Shown: positions 19,128-33,175 of the stretch, one piece after another
How the letters are laid out: the number at the start of each line of letters is the position of its first letter
Position numbering within the stretch: the first letter of the stretch is position 1
NCBI RefSeq assembly: GCF_003971255.1
Contig: NZ_CP034660.1
Location: 620,001 to 684,000, forward strand
Length of the DNA stretch: 64,000 bases
From: Colwellia sp. Arc7-635
GTDB lineage: Bacteria > Pseudomonadota > Gammaproteobacteria > Enterobacterales > Alteromonadaceae
Reading direction: 5' to 3'
Made by a program: the position numbers and the translations under genes
Notes under the pieces: generated by a model
Told to the model about the DNA's origin: nothing
What the model saw: the letters and a program-made list of their open reading frames with translations, nothing else
The model's database searches: none

Positions 19128-19151
19128 AGTAATGAAAGTTATGCGAATACT

Positions 19152-19598
19152 TTAGTCATCACTTTGTTCTGGACGTTCTTTTGCTTCACGAACTTTTAAT
19201 GTTCTTTGTTGGAACTCACTATCATTTAAAGATGAAACCGCTTTATCAGCATCTGCTGCTGATATTTCTACAAAACCGAAACCACGTCTTTTTCCGGTAT
19301 GCTTATCTTTCATCAACCTGACTGATTGAACTTGGCCATACTCTGAAAATAGTTCTCTAACGGCTGCTTCATTTGCTCTATATGGCAAGTTGCCAACATA
19401 AAGTGTTGAAATGCTAGTATCTGCTTCAAGTACATTTGCTTCGGCCTTTCCAACGAGAGGCGCGATAAATGCACAAACAAAAGCGACAACGGCAACGCTC
19501 ATACTTGTTAGTTCGAATACACTACTGCTTGCTAGAAAATATATAGCAACAGAAAATACTAACGCAACAATTAGCGTTAATGCTTGAGGAGACTTCAT
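19152..19598 (-). CDS. RNA-binding RRM protein with N-terminal membrane hairpin
   Basis: A 148-residue protein. Two hydrophobic helices (about residues 6-24 and 31-50) are followed by one complete RRM domain (about 64-140), with RNP2 as LYVGNLPY and RNP1 as RRGFGFVEI; the aromatic RNA-contact residues are in place. Bacterial RRM proteins are usually soluble, roughly 80-100 residues and often cold-induced. The membrane part is seen in a group of gammaproteobacterial RRM proteins and would hold the domain at the inner face of the membrane. Single gene with its own terminator. What RNA it binds is not known. Confidence 0.85.
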   Translation of the reverse strand: MKSPQALTLIVALVFSVAIYFLASSSVFELTSMSVAVVAFVCAFIAPLVGKAEANVLEADTSISTLYVGNLPYRANEAAVRELFSEYGQVQSVRLMKDKHTGKRRGFGFVEISAADADKAVSSLNDSEFQQRTLKVREAKERPEQSDD

Positions 19599-19975
19599 AA
19601 TGGATACCTAATTATTATTTTATAAGAAACTTAAATTGCAATTCTATGTTGCCCACCTTTTAACAATGTGCAACTATAAGTGCAAATATTATTCAATTTA
19701 ATCAGACAAGTAACCTTATATATAGCTAACACTCTACTTTGTTATGTAAATACACCTATATAAGTACTTTTCATGCCTTTTTGCACTATATAAGCAATAG
19801 TCTAAGGAAGGTTATTTGTAAAGTCGCAGGGATAGATGAAGAAGAAAAACACACAGCTAGCCTTTCTATTATTTACCAGCTGGACGCTACGCGCTCGTCT
19901 TTAGCTCAATAAAAACACCGTTCGTACGATTAAACAACAAACAAACATTTATTCGCAATTAAATGCAATTAGGTG

Positions 19976-20003
19976 TTGACGTGCGGCGAGAAATCTCTAA
20001 AAT
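19976..20003 (+). promoter_or_regulatory. rRNA operon promoter P1
   Basis: TTGACG at 19976-19981, 16-nt spacer, TAAAAT at 19998-20003, then GCGCTCC, a GC-rich discriminator as in growth-rate-controlled rRNA promoters. The 19920-19975 stretch upstream is AT-rich like an UP element. Confidence 0.8.
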
Positions 20004-20145
20004 GCGCTCCACTTCTTCGGGACAAGTCGAAGAGGTTGTTTTAATGAGTTATCTCTTTCAGTTAAGGCTGATTTGGTTAACTTAACGTTTTAAAAGATTG
20101 GTTTTGAAAGTTTTAAAAACTTTTAAAATAAATTCAAATAAAACG

Positions 20146-20173
20146 TTGACATTGAAACAGAGTTGCGTAGAAT
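20146..20173 (+). promoter_or_regulatory. rRNA operon promoter P2
   Basis: TTGACA at 20146-20151, 16-nt spacer, TAGAAT at 20168-20173 and a GCGCATC discriminator. The preceding 60 bp are almost only A and T (UP element). Confidence 0.85.
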
Positions 20174-20264
20174 GCGCATCTCGCTTCAGGCAAGGCCTGC
20201 AGCAACGAAGCAAAGCGAATGAGATTTTGTTTCGGTTAGTTTTTCCTCCTCTGAGGAAGCTAAC

Positions 20265-20279
20265 TTTCTTTAACAATTA
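20265..20279 (+). promoter_or_regulatory. boxA antitermination site, 16S leader
   Basis: TTTCTTTAACAATTA resembles the rrn boxA (TGCTCTTTAACA), which loads Nus factors. Confidence 0.65.
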
Positions 20280-20530
20280 GTTATCATGCAATTTGTGTGG
20301 ACACTCACATTAACGTTGATTTTACATAGTTATCCTCGGATAACAAAAAAACAGCTTAATATGATGTCACACAAAAATAAGTATCATTTAGGTCTTCGGA
20401 TTTAAATAATACGTTTTATGTAGTTACTTTCTTCTTTAGTCGGATAGAAAGTAACACGACAGAATTAATTGAGCAGATGTCTTTTCTTAGTTGACTTCGG
20501 TTAGTTAAGGTGAGCATCACAAACGATTTT

Positions 20531-22075
<1,545 letters not shown>

Positions 22076-22197
22076 TCTTGAAGTAAAACAGCTTAATGAG
22101 AACCTCGGTTCTACGAGTGTTCACACAAATTACATGATAACAAATTAGAAGAAGTCCAAACATGCTAGCTTCGGACGTAAATTCTTGAAAGAGAAAT

Positions 22198-22274
<77 letters not shown>

Positions 22275-22309
22275 ATTTACGTTCTAGCTTAAAGTGTGTT
22301 TCCCATTGC

Positions 22310-22385
22310 GGGGCTATAGCTCAGCTGGGAGAGCGCCTGCCTTGCACGCAGGAGGTCAGCAGTTCGATCCTGCTTAGCTCCACCA
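22310..22385 (+). tRNA. tRNA-Ala (TGC anticodon)
   Basis: 76-nt cloverleaf with GGGGCTA/TAGCTCC acceptor (one G-T pair), anticodon loop TTGCACG and encoded CCA. Confidence 0.97.
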
Positions 22386-22815
22386 CTTCTTCACTAAAGA
22401 AAGAGACCAAACTTAAGTTACGCTTTTTTAAGCTACTTTAAGTTTGGTTTTTTAAACCACGATTTATGCCGAATGTGTGCATTGATTGAGTTCTTTAACA
22501 ATCTGGAAAGCTGATATAAATACCGGTATTTATATGGCAAACACGGTGTCGCGCTGTTGTTTGCAAATTATAAATACCAAGCTGTTGTTAATAGGAATAT
22601 CGCCTATTAATAATGGTGATTACGGGTCCTCCTCGGAAACGTAATCAACCCGGTAGTTTATTTACAGTTAGTTTACTAACCGTAATGAATTACCACTCTT
22701 ATTCAAGACACACTTTGTGTGCGTGAAAATGTCAGACTTTACAATTGCTGTGGATTAGTCTCCACGGTGTACTTTGTGTTGATTCTTTTTAAGATGAGAC
22801 TACTTAGGGTTGTAT
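22386..22815 (+). other. tRNA-23S spacer with boxA
   Basis: 430 bp noncoding spacer of the rRNA operon. A boxA-like GTTCTTTAACAAT lies at 22490-22502, and the surrounding sequence contributes to the 23S processing stem (TTAGGGTTGTATGG before and CCATACAACACCC after the 23S gene are complementary). Confidence 0.7.
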
Positions 22816-25710
<2,895 letters not shown>

Positions 25711-25887
25711 ACAACACCCAAGTAGTTTTACTGAAAAGTGACTATGAAGTGAATTGTAGGTAAGTTTGACTAACACTCGTAAGAGTGACACGTACATAAA
25801 GAATTGAATAAGAATTCGAGAACAAACCGTATTTATTATCACTGAGACAAGGTCTCACTGATACAGCTTTCAAGATTGTACCCTTTT

Positions 25888-26006
25888 TGTCTAGCGACAA
25901 TAGCGACATGGCCCCACCTGATCCCATTCCGAACTCAGAAGTGAAACGTGTTAGCGCCGATGGTAGTGTGGGAGTTCCCATGTGAGAGTAGGACATTGCT
26001 AGACTT
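25888..26006 (+). rRNA. 5S ribosomal RNA
   Basis: 119 nt with the universal core CCCATTCCGAACTCAGAAGT and complementary ends (TGTCTAGCG / TGCTAGACTT). Confidence 0.96.
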
Positions 26007-26017
26007 CTATTTAGAGA

Positions 26018-26046
26018 AACCCGTAGCTAACGCTACGGGTTTTTTG
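26018..26046 (+). terminator. rRNA operon terminator
   Basis: Stem AACCCGTAGC / GCTACGGGTT followed by a T run, 12 bp after 5S. Confidence 0.92.
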
Positions 26047-26129
26047 CTTTCTGGCGTTTGAGAAATATCAACTTAATATAACTAATCGCTATTATAAGCA
26101 GACCTAGCTATTCAATTGATAGGTAACGT

Positions 26130-26205
26130 TCACTCCCAATAGCCCGCTATTACTCAACCAAACGTCTTGCTCCTGACGATTTATGCTTATTTTTAATTGA
26201 TCACT
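26130..26205. repeat. decayed partial copy of the 9978-10190 repeat
   Basis: Shares CCCGCTATTACTC (26143-26155), TGCTCCTG (26168-26175) and an AATTGATCA segment, in the same order, with the reverse strand of the element at 9978-10190. Spacing between blocks differs and the terminal repeats are lost. Confidence 0.5.
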
Positions 26206-26455
26206 GACTTAATTCAATTATATGACTATATCCAAAACTTTGACTTCCAGATTTACTAGACAATTTATCATAAGAAAATCCTGTTACTGATGTGATTTTT
26301 TTTGATTGCGTTTTTAAATATTTTGTTTCGATTTTTCAGAATATACGATTTATTAGGTATTTCTTCAGTTTAGCGTAAACTAAAGTGCATGAATTAATAA
26401 TGCTTGTAGGTATAGTGCAATCAATATATATAAAAATTCCACAGAAAATATAGTA

Positions 26456-27379
26456 TTGCAGCCGTTGTTTTACGGCATATTTATATTAATTTTGCTGCTT
26501 CCATTTCACTTGGAAGGAGATACTTTTGAAAATATAGAAGTAAATTATATAAATAATGGTCAACATCTATCAGTTACAGGAAAGAAAGTTGGCTATCAAT
26601 ACATTTTTAATTCCAACTCGGAAAAAATATTACGGTTAGCGACTCTCAATTGGCCACCATATATTAGTGAAGAACAATGCAATATGGGTTGGGTTTTTCA
26701 ACTGACTGTTGCCATGCTGGTGAGTAAAGGCTATCAAGTTCGAATACAGTTTTTACCTTGGAAACGTGCTGTTAGAGCTGTTGAATTAGGTGATCATGAT
26801 ATTCTTTTTCCAGAATATTTTTTTGATGAAACCGTGTACTCAGATAATGTAAAAAATACTCGCCGTAGAAATATAACCATTTTATCTGATCATTTCGATG
26901 GCGGTCTGCTGAGTTTGGTAAAGCTAAGAGGCGTAAATGATCCTTTTAGTGGAGATTTATCTATTTTGAAAAATAGTATTTTTGGTGTTGTTAGAGGATA
27001 TCAAAATACACCTGAGTTTGATCAAATGGTAGCTAATGGACAATTAAAGACAATTGAAGCAGGAGATGAACTGCAATTAGTTAGGATGTTGCTCGCTAAA
27101 AGAGTTGATTACATAGTAGTTGACCCTAAAGTTCTCGACTATATGATTAAAAATTCGCCATTGAGCAAGATTGAAAAAATAAGAATGTTAACCGAGACTG
27201 AAAATGTAGAACCGGCTTTGCAATACAATTATCTATATTATGCTATTAGTAAGAAGAGTGATCGTTGGTTAGAAATTCAAGAAGATATTAATGCGGCTTT
27301 AGTGACCTTTAAAGATAGTGCTGAAATTCAACGAATGATAAAAACAAATGAACAATGTGTTGATAAGATTTATAAATAA
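26456..27379 (+). CDS. periplasmic solute-binding-like protein (SBP_bac_3 type)
   Basis: About 307 residues. A hydrophobic signal-like segment (about 3-21) is followed by a bilobed binding-protein fold recognisable by ATLNWPPYISE (about 61-71), a pattern typical of polar amino acid-binding proteins, and by the FLPWKRAVRAVELGDHDILF segment. No permease or ATPase genes are next to it, so it is an orphan; such proteins are frequent in Alteromonadales and may serve as sensors. The only available start is TTG at 26456 with no clear ribosome site, so the N-terminus is uncertain. Confidence 0.7.
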   Translation: MQPLFYGIFILILLLPFHLEGDTFENIEVNYINNGQHLSVTGKKVGYQYIFNSNSEKILRLATLNWPPYISEEQCNMGWVFQLTVAMLVSKGYQVRIQFLPWKRAVRAVELGDHDILFPEYFFDETVYSDNVKNTRRRNITILSDHFDGGLLSLVKLRGVNDPFSGDLSILKNSIFGVVRGYQNTPEFDQMVANGQLKTIEAGDELQLVRMLLAKRVDYIVVDPKVLDYMIKNSPLSKIEKIRMLTETENVEPALQYNYLYYAISKKSDRWLEIQEDINAALVTFKDSAEIQRMIKTNEQCVDKIYK

Positions 27380-27541
27380 CAGAAAAATTACCACAGATAA
27401 GACCTATTTTTAGTATCACAGTCTAAAACATTAACTTTCCTATATTCTATTTTAGAATAAAAAAGCCCTTTCTATTCTTTTTCTTTCAAGGCTATTCAGT
27501 CTATTCTTGCGCTATATATTAAAGATGGGCGTAGAGTAGAT

Positions 27542-29353
27542 ATGTTGCCGGAACAGCAAAAATTAAACCAAACAATGCTAGATACCAATCAATTGGCATC
27601 TTTTAAGCAAAGTATTAATGATCTTTCACCGTTGCAACTAGCATGGGCTAGCGGTTATTTAGCGGCAAAAGCAGAAAATAGTCCAACAACGGTAGCGTCC
27701 GTGTCTACTTCAAGTGCGACTACTTCAACGTTAACCATTCTATATGGTTCGCAAACAGGTAATGCCAAAGGTGTAGCTAAAGGTTTAGCGGCGCAGGCAA
27801 GTGCTGAAGGTTTGAACGTTGAACTCAAAAGTATGAGTGAAATTAAGCCTAAAGCGATTAAAAACATCACGCATTTATTAATAGTTGCTAGTACTAATGG
27901 CGAAGGGGAAGCCCCTGATGATGCGATTGCTTTACATGAGTTCTTAGCATCTAAAAAAGCGCCTAAACTTGATCATTTACATTATAGTGTTTTAGCACTT
28001 GGCGATACGAGCTATGAGTTCTTCTGCCAAACAGGTAAAGACTTCGATTTATACTTAGAGAAGTTAGGTGCTAAAAAAATAGCTCCTCGTGTCGATTGTG
28101 ATGTTGATTATGATGCTGATGCGAAAAGCTGGTCAGCTAATGTTATTGCTGAAGCTAAAACGTTACTTGGTAGTGTTACTTCGACTGATAATGTTGCCAC
28201 TATTGCTAGTGCTAACGAGACAGAAGAACTTTATTCTAAGCAAAAACCTTACTCAGCAGAATTATTAGTTAGCCAAAAAATTACCGGCCGAGATTCAGCT
28301 AAAGATGTTCGTCATATCGAAATCGATCTTGGTGATTCTGGTCTTACTTATCAGGTGGGTGATGCGTTAGGTGTTTGGTTTGAAAACTCATCAACACTTG
28401 TTGATGAGCTAGTTACTGTACTAGAACTTGATGGACTCGATAAAATTGCGGTTGCCGATGAAAGCTTAACACTGGTTGAAGCGTTAAAGACTAAGTTTGA
28501 AATAACGCAAACATCAATTAACTTTGTTGAGTTTTGGGCAAATAAATCACAATCAACTCAATTGCTAGCAATACTAGATGATAAAACGGCATTACGAGAA
28601 TATGCAGGTAATCATCAAGTCGTTGATGTAGTCAAATCTGCACCACTGGCAGATGGTACGGCATTGAGCGCACAAGAGTTTACTGATGCCCTGCGTAAGA
28701 TCACACCAAGATTATACTCTATTGCTTCTGCACAAAGTGAAGTAGAAGAAGAAGTCCATTTGACTGTTGGATTAGTACAGTACCAATTAGATGATGCAAA
28801 CCGTCAAGGTGGCGCATCTGGATTCTTAGCTAATGGCTTAGAAGAAGGTGGTGAGGTAAAAGTATTCATTGAGCATAATGATAACTTCCGTTTACCTGCT
28901 GATGAGAATACTCCGGTAATCATGATTGGGCCAGGTACAGGCGTAGCTCCTTTTAGAGCATTCATGCAAGAGCGTGAAGCGACTGAAGCAACGGGTGACA
29001 ATTGGTTGTTTTTTGGTGATCAAACATTTACGCAAGACTTCCTTTATCAAGTTGAGTGGCAAAATTACCTGAAGTCAGGCTTGTTAACTAAAATTGATTT
29101 AGCATTTTCTCGTGATCAAGCTGAAAAGATATATGTACAAGACAGATTGAAAGAAAACGCTAGTGAGATCTTTGCTTGGTTACAGCGAGGCGCACATATC
29201 TATGTCTGTGGCGACATGAGTCGTATGGCTAAAGATGTTGAAGCGGCATTAACAGAAATAATAGCGAACGAAGGTCAATTATCTGAAGACCTAGCAAGCG
29301 CTTACTTAAAAGATTTACGTAACGCTAAACGTTACCAGAAGGATGTATACTAA
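27542..29353 (+). CDS. cysJ: sulfite reductase flavoprotein alpha subunit
   Basis: A 603-residue NADPH-dependent flavoprotein that feeds electrons to CysI. The flavodoxin domain (about 62-205) starts with [14 protein letters not shown], which binds FMN. It is followed by the FAD domain ([11 protein letters not shown], about 396-406) and the NADP domain ([12 protein letters not shown], about 464-475), ending in the typical Lys-Arg-Tyr-x-x-Asp-Val-Tyr. It forms an alpha8-beta4 complex in the cytoplasm. The stop overlaps the cysI start by one base. Confidence 0.96.
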   Translation: MLPEQQKLNQTMLDTNQLASFKQSINDLSPLQLAWASGYLAAKAENSPTTVASVSTSSATTSTLTILYGSQTGNAKGVAKGLAAQASAEGLNVELKSMSEIKPKAIKNITHLLIVASTNGEGEAPDDAIALHEFLASKKAPKLDHLHYSVLALGDTSYEFFCQTGKDFDLYLEKLGAKKIAPRVDCDVDYDADAKSWSANVIAEAKTLLGSVTSTDNVATIASANETEELYSKQKPYSAELLVSQKITGRDSAKDVRHIEIDLGDSGLTYQVGDALGVWFENSSTLVDELVTVLELDGLDKIAVADESLTLVEALKTKFEITQTSINFVEFWANKSQSTQLLAILDDKTALREYAGNHQVVDVVKSAPLADGTALSAQEFTDALRKITPRLYSIASAQSEVEEEVHLTVGLVQYQLDDANRQGGASGFLANGLEEGGEVKVFIEHNDNFRLPADENTPVIMIGPGTGVAPFRAFMQEREATEATGDNWLFFGDQTFTQDFLYQVEWQNYLKSGLLTKIDLAFSRDQAEKIYVQDRLKENASEIFAWLQRGAHIYVCGDMSRMAKDVEAALTEIIANEGQLSEDLASAYLKDLRNAKRYQKDVY

Positions 29354-31095
29354 TGACTGATTTGACCGAAAAAAATCATGCAAATGGCCCGTTAATTGTT
29401 GAAGGTAAACATGCCGACAACGAAAGATTAAAAGCAGAAAGTAATTATTTGCGTGGCACCATTGTTGATGATTTGAAGGATAATGTTACTGGTGGTTTTA
29501 CTGCTGATAACTTTCAGTTGATCAGAACACACGGTATGTATCAACAAGATGACCGTGATATTCGTAATGAGCGTGCTAAGCAAAAGCTTGAGCCGTTACA
29601 TAACGTAATGTTACGTGCTCGTATGCCTGGCGGTATTATTACCCCTACGCAATGGTTAGCTATTGATAAATTCTCTCAAGAAAAAACCAGCTACGGAAGT
29701 ATTCGCATCACTACGCGTCAAACATTTCAGTTTCACGGTGTATTAAAACCAAATATTAAGTTGATGCATCAAACCTTAAATGAGTACGGTATTGACTCTA
29801 TCGCTACTGCTGGAGATGTAAACCGTAACGTACTTTGTACTACTAACCCAGTTGAATCAGAGTTACATCAAGAAGCTTATGAATGGGCGAAGAAAATAAG
29901 TGAGCACTTATTGCCTAAAACACGTGCTTACGCAGAAATTTGGTTAGACGGCGAAAAAATTGAAGGCGGAACAGAAACCGGTGAAGTAGAACCCATTTTA
30001 GGCCCTAATTATTTACCGCGTAAATTCAAAACTACGGTTGTGATCCCGCCACAAAATGACGTGGATGTGCATGCTAATGACTTGAATTTTATTGCAATCG
30101 CTAAAGATGGAAAGCTTATTGGCTTTAATGTTTTAGTCGGTGGCGGTTTAGCCATGACACACGGTGATAAATCTACCTATCCTCGTAAAGCAGACGACTT
30201 TGGTTTTGTAGAATTAGCTAAAACTCTAGATGTTGCTGCAGCGGTTGTTACTACCCAACGTGATTGGGGTAATCGTGTTAATCGAAAAAATGCGAAAACA
30301 AAATATACTTTAGATCGTGTTGGTGTTGATACGTTTAAAGCTGAAGTAGAGAAACGTGCAGGTATTGCTTTTGCTGAAAGCCGTCCGTATGAATTTACTG
30401 GTCGTGGTGATCGCATCGGTTGGACAGAAGGCTTTGATGGTAAACATCATTTAGCGTTGTTCATTGAAAATGGTCGTTTACTTGATAAACCTAATTTTCC
30501 TTTGAAAACAGGCGTGGCAGAAATAGCGAAGGTTCATAAAGGTGACTTTCGCATGACAGCGAATCAAAACTTAATTATCGCGGGTGTTGCTACTGAAGAC
30601 AAAGCGGAAATTGAGCGATTAGCACGAGCGTATGGTTTGATGGCAGATAATGTTTCTGTGCAACGTAAAAACTCAATGGCTTGTGTATCTTTCCCTACTT
30701 GTCCTTTAGCTATGGCAGAAGCTGAAAGATACTTACCAGGTTTAGTTACTGATGTTGAGTCTATATTGGCGAAACATAATGTAGCTGATGAAAGCATTAT
30801 TCTGCGAGTAACAGGCTGTCCTAATGGTTGTGGACGCGCCATGCTTGCTGAAATAGGTTTAGTAGGTAAAGGTCCTAGCAAATATAACATGCACTTAGGT
30901 GGTAACGTTGCAGGTACACGTGTCCCTAAAATGTATAAAGAAAACTTGAACGAAGAAGACATTCTGCAAGAAATTGACGAATTAGTTGCCCGTTGGGTTT
31001 CAGAGCGTAATGATGCTGAAGCTTTTGGTGATTTCGTTATTCGTGCAGGTATTGTTAAAGAAGTAAAAGTTAGCAAGCGAGACTTTCATGACTAG
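29353..31095 (+). CDS. cysI: sulfite reductase hemoprotein beta subunit
   Basis: A 580-residue subunit that carries sirohaem and a 4Fe-4S cluster and reduces sulfite to sulfide with six electrons. The cluster Cys ligands are seen as CVSFPTC (about 443-449) and CPNGC (about 488-492), in the ferredoxin-sulfite reductase signature. N-terminal Arg and Lys residues for sulfite binding ([12 protein letters not shown]) are present. It overlaps cysJ by one base and cysH by eight, so the three genes are one operon. Confidence 0.97.
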   Translation: MTDLTEKNHANGPLIVEGKHADNERLKAESNYLRGTIVDDLKDNVTGGFTADNFQLIRTHGMYQQDDRDIRNERAKQKLEPLHNVMLRARMPGGIITPTQWLAIDKFSQEKTSYGSIRITTRQTFQFHGVLKPNIKLMHQTLNEYGIDSIATAGDVNRNVLCTTNPVESELHQEAYEWAKKISEHLLPKTRAYAEIWLDGEKIEGGTETGEVEPILGPNYLPRKFKTTVVIPPQNDVDVHANDLNFIAIAKDGKLIGFNVLVGGGLAMTHGDKSTYPRKADDFGFVELAKTLDVAAAVVTTQRDWGNRVNRKNAKTKYTLDRVGVDTFKAEVEKRAGIAFAESRPYEFTGRGDRIGWTEGFDGKHHLALFIENGRLLDKPNFPLKTGVAEIAKVHKGDFRMTANQNLIIAGVATEDKAEIERLARAYGLMADNVSVQRKNSMACVSFPTCPLAMAEAERYLPGLVTDVESILAKHNVADESIILRVTGCPNGCGRAMLAEIGLVGKGPSKYNMHLGGNVAGTRVPKMYKENLNEEDILQEIDELVARWVSERNDAEAFGDFVIRAGIVKEVKVSKRDFHD

Positions 31096-31849
31096 CATTA
31101 TAAATGTTAAAGCGCCTCCTGTGATCAATAATAGATTTCCCGCGTCTTTGCCAGAACCTTGGTTAAGACAGTGGAATGAGTTGTTAGAACAGCAAAGTGC
31201 AACGCAACGTGTCGAATGGGCGATGGAGAATTTACCATCGCAGTTTGTATTATCGTCTAGCTTTGGCATTCAATCAGCCGTAATGCTGCATATGTTGACT
31301 CAAATTGACCCAAATATTCCAGTATTGATCACTGATACCGGGCATTTGTTTCCTGAAACTTATCAATTTATCGAACAATTAACTGATCGCTTAAAGTTAA
31401 ACTTACAAGTATTTAGCGCTAAAGAAAGTGCGGCATGGCAGCAAGCTAAGTATGGCCAAGAATGGGATGCTGATGAAGCCGCCTTAAAAGCGTATAACCG
31501 ACGTAACAAAGTTGAGCCATTAGAGCGTGGTTTGAGTGAATTACAAGCGGGAACTTGGTTCTCAGGTGTTCGACGTCAACAATCTAGCCATAGAGAAGGT
31601 TTGTCTGTCGTTGGTATCTTACGTGGTCGTTTTAAAGTGCATCCAATTATTGACTGGTCGAATAAAGATGTTCATCAATACCTAACTGCAAATAATTTAC
31701 CTTATCATCCGTTATGGGAAGAAGGTTATGTGTCTGTTGGTGATGTACACAGTACCAGACCATTAACCGCGGGTATGGATGAGAGTGATACACGTTTTTC
31801 TGGTATGCAAAGAGAGTGTGGTTTGCATACAGATGGCGATGGAATATAG
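31088..31849 (+). CDS. cysH: phosphoadenosine phosphosulfate reductase
   Basis: A 253-residue thioredoxin-dependent enzyme reducing PAPS to sulfite. The PP-motif-like [12 protein letters not shown] (about 56-67), the [11 protein letters not shown] segment and the single catalytic Cys in RECGLH near the C-terminus (about 243-248) are present. The extra Cys pairs that bind a 4Fe-4S cluster in APS reductases are absent, so PAPS is the substrate. Last gene of cysJIH; followed by a terminator at 31880-31908. Confidence 0.96.
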   Translation: MTSIINVKAPPVINNRFPASLPEPWLRQWNELLEQQSATQRVEWAMENLPSQFVLSSSFGIQSAVMLHMLTQIDPNIPVLITDTGHLFPETYQFIEQLTDRLKLNLQVFSAKESAAWQQAKYGQEWDADEAALKAYNRRNKVEPLERGLSELQAGTWFSGVRRQQSSHREGLSVVGILRGRFKVHPIIDWSNKDVHQYLTANNLPYHPLWEEGYVSVGDVHSTRPLTAGMDESDTRFSGMQRECGLHTDGDGI

Positions 31850-31879
31850 CTTTTATCGACTAACGTTATCGAACAATAA

Positions 31880-31908
31880 AAAAGAATGCCCTAGTGCATT
31901 CTTTTTTT
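31880..31908. terminator. bidirectional terminator between cysH and the 31913 gene
   Basis: Stem AAAAGAATGC / GCATTCTTTT with a T run on both strands, serving two convergent genes. Confidence 0.9.
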
Positions 31909-31912
31909 TACT

Positions 31913-32827
31913 TTATTCTTCAATAGCAAAGTTCTCAGCTAACTGTGTTTTCATTGCCGTTAAGTAATTTTCGTTGACATTATCGGCAACAAGATGGGCC
32001 AGTTCGGTACCAATTGGCGTGAATTTATAAAAGGTCAGTATACAATCGGCTTTTTTCGCGATAAAACTTAGTTGTTTGCCATTGTAGTTAAATTGAATTT
32101 TCTCACCTTTAAGTAAAGAATGGCTTTCTGTTTCTTGTTCAAACAGCAGATGATTATCAGCTAAAGTTAAAATATCAGCGTAGCTCAGCCCTGATTGGCT
32201 TAGGTCGAGTCTTTGTTGTCGCTGTTTGCTGAAAAAATTAAGTAACTTAGGAATTTGATAGGCGCCACTGATCACGCGAATGTTTTTCTTACGTGCGTCA
32301 GTTACCGCTAGGCTACACGCTTTTGCTAACAGTTTAGCTTCAGTAATGTTCATTGTCCTGAAGCTTTGCAATGTCTTTAATGAAAAGGTGCCTGGCTGGG
32401 ATATTTCACCTGCTAATATTTTTGCCCATAAATCCTGCATGGTTTTATTACTAATCCCTTCTGCCAGCATGACAAAACGGCTAAACCAGTCTTGTTCTGC
32501 TCTGTCGGCAATAGCGCTATCGGAACAATATTGAGCAGTTCGCAGCATAATTGCTTCCATATTTTGTTGTTGACGTAATTCTTCAAGCTTTCTGCGACGA
32601 TAAGACCTATCCTCTAGAGGGGCTTGTTTGTTTTCAGGCAGAAACGCAGCATCAAGAGAGAATTTTTTCGCAAGCCCGAGTAATTGCTTTTGTGAAGAAA
32701 CATTGACACTTGAAGTAGTGTGCGCTTTTTGTCCATCACTTTGTTGTTCATTCTCGACGATATTATGTGTATCATTCGTCACAGGATGCTCAATTATTTT
32801 CTCTTGTTCAATCGGATTTGATCTCAC
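31913..32827 (-). CDS. TIGR03899-type conserved hypothetical protein
   Basis: A 304-residue soluble protein. It matches from memory the TIGR03899 family of gammaproteobacteria: a KQLLGLAKKFSLDAAFLPENKQAP segment (about 47-70), a helical RRRKLEELRQQQNMEAI stretch, and a core WFSRFVMLAEGISNKTMQDLWAKILAGEI (about 119-147) that looks like the DUF2806 region. Function unknown. It stands alone, convergent with cysH. Confidence 0.7.
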   Translation of the reverse strand: MRSNPIEQEKIIEHPVTNDTHNIVENEQQSDGQKAHTTSSVNVSSQKQLLGLAKKFSLDAAFLPENKQAPLEDRSYRRRKLEELRQQQNMEAIMLRTAQYCSDSAIADRAEQDWFSRFVMLAEGISNKTMQDLWAKILAGEISQPGTFSLKTLQSFRTMNITEAKLLAKACSLAVTDARKKNIRVISGAYQIPKLLNFFSKQRQQRLDLSQSGLSYADILTLADNHLLFEQETESHSLLKGEKIQFNYNGKQLSFIAKKADCILTFYKFTPIGTELAHLVADNVNENYLTAMKTQLAENFAIEE

Positions 32828-33175
32828 TGTACCCCCAAAAAGCTATTAAATGCTTAAAATTTCAACATAACATTGCTAGAAAACAAATAATAGCGTAAAT
32901 ATAGATTTTACTCACATGATAATATTTTATTATGTTATGTTAGTTATTAAATATTTTCTTTATTTTTTAATCGGTTATGTTGATTTTTAACGTTATTTTC
33001 CACACGAAAAAATAATTGATTGGCAACAATCATTAAAAGTGTAAATATTATTACAACGAAATGTTGAATAATCCTAATCTGACTTTTATTATGTACTATA
33101 TAATAAAGTTGTTTTAACGAAGTTGATGTTCAAAAAATTCGACTAGTTGTTGTTTACTAGTGCATTGAGGATGAT
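32828..33175. other. AT-rich intergenic region
   Basis: 348 bp of very AT-rich DNA between divergent genes, expected to hold their promoters. No gene, repeat or clear operator was seen. Confidence 0.4.

Noticed and set aside
20082-20280. Open frames on both strands in the rRNA leader
   Set aside because: They lie over the rRNA promoters and boxA and are by-products of AT-rich leader DNA.
30177-31269. Long minus-strand frames opposite cysI and cysH
   Set aside because: Antisense shadows of well-identified enzymes; composition mirrors the coding strand.
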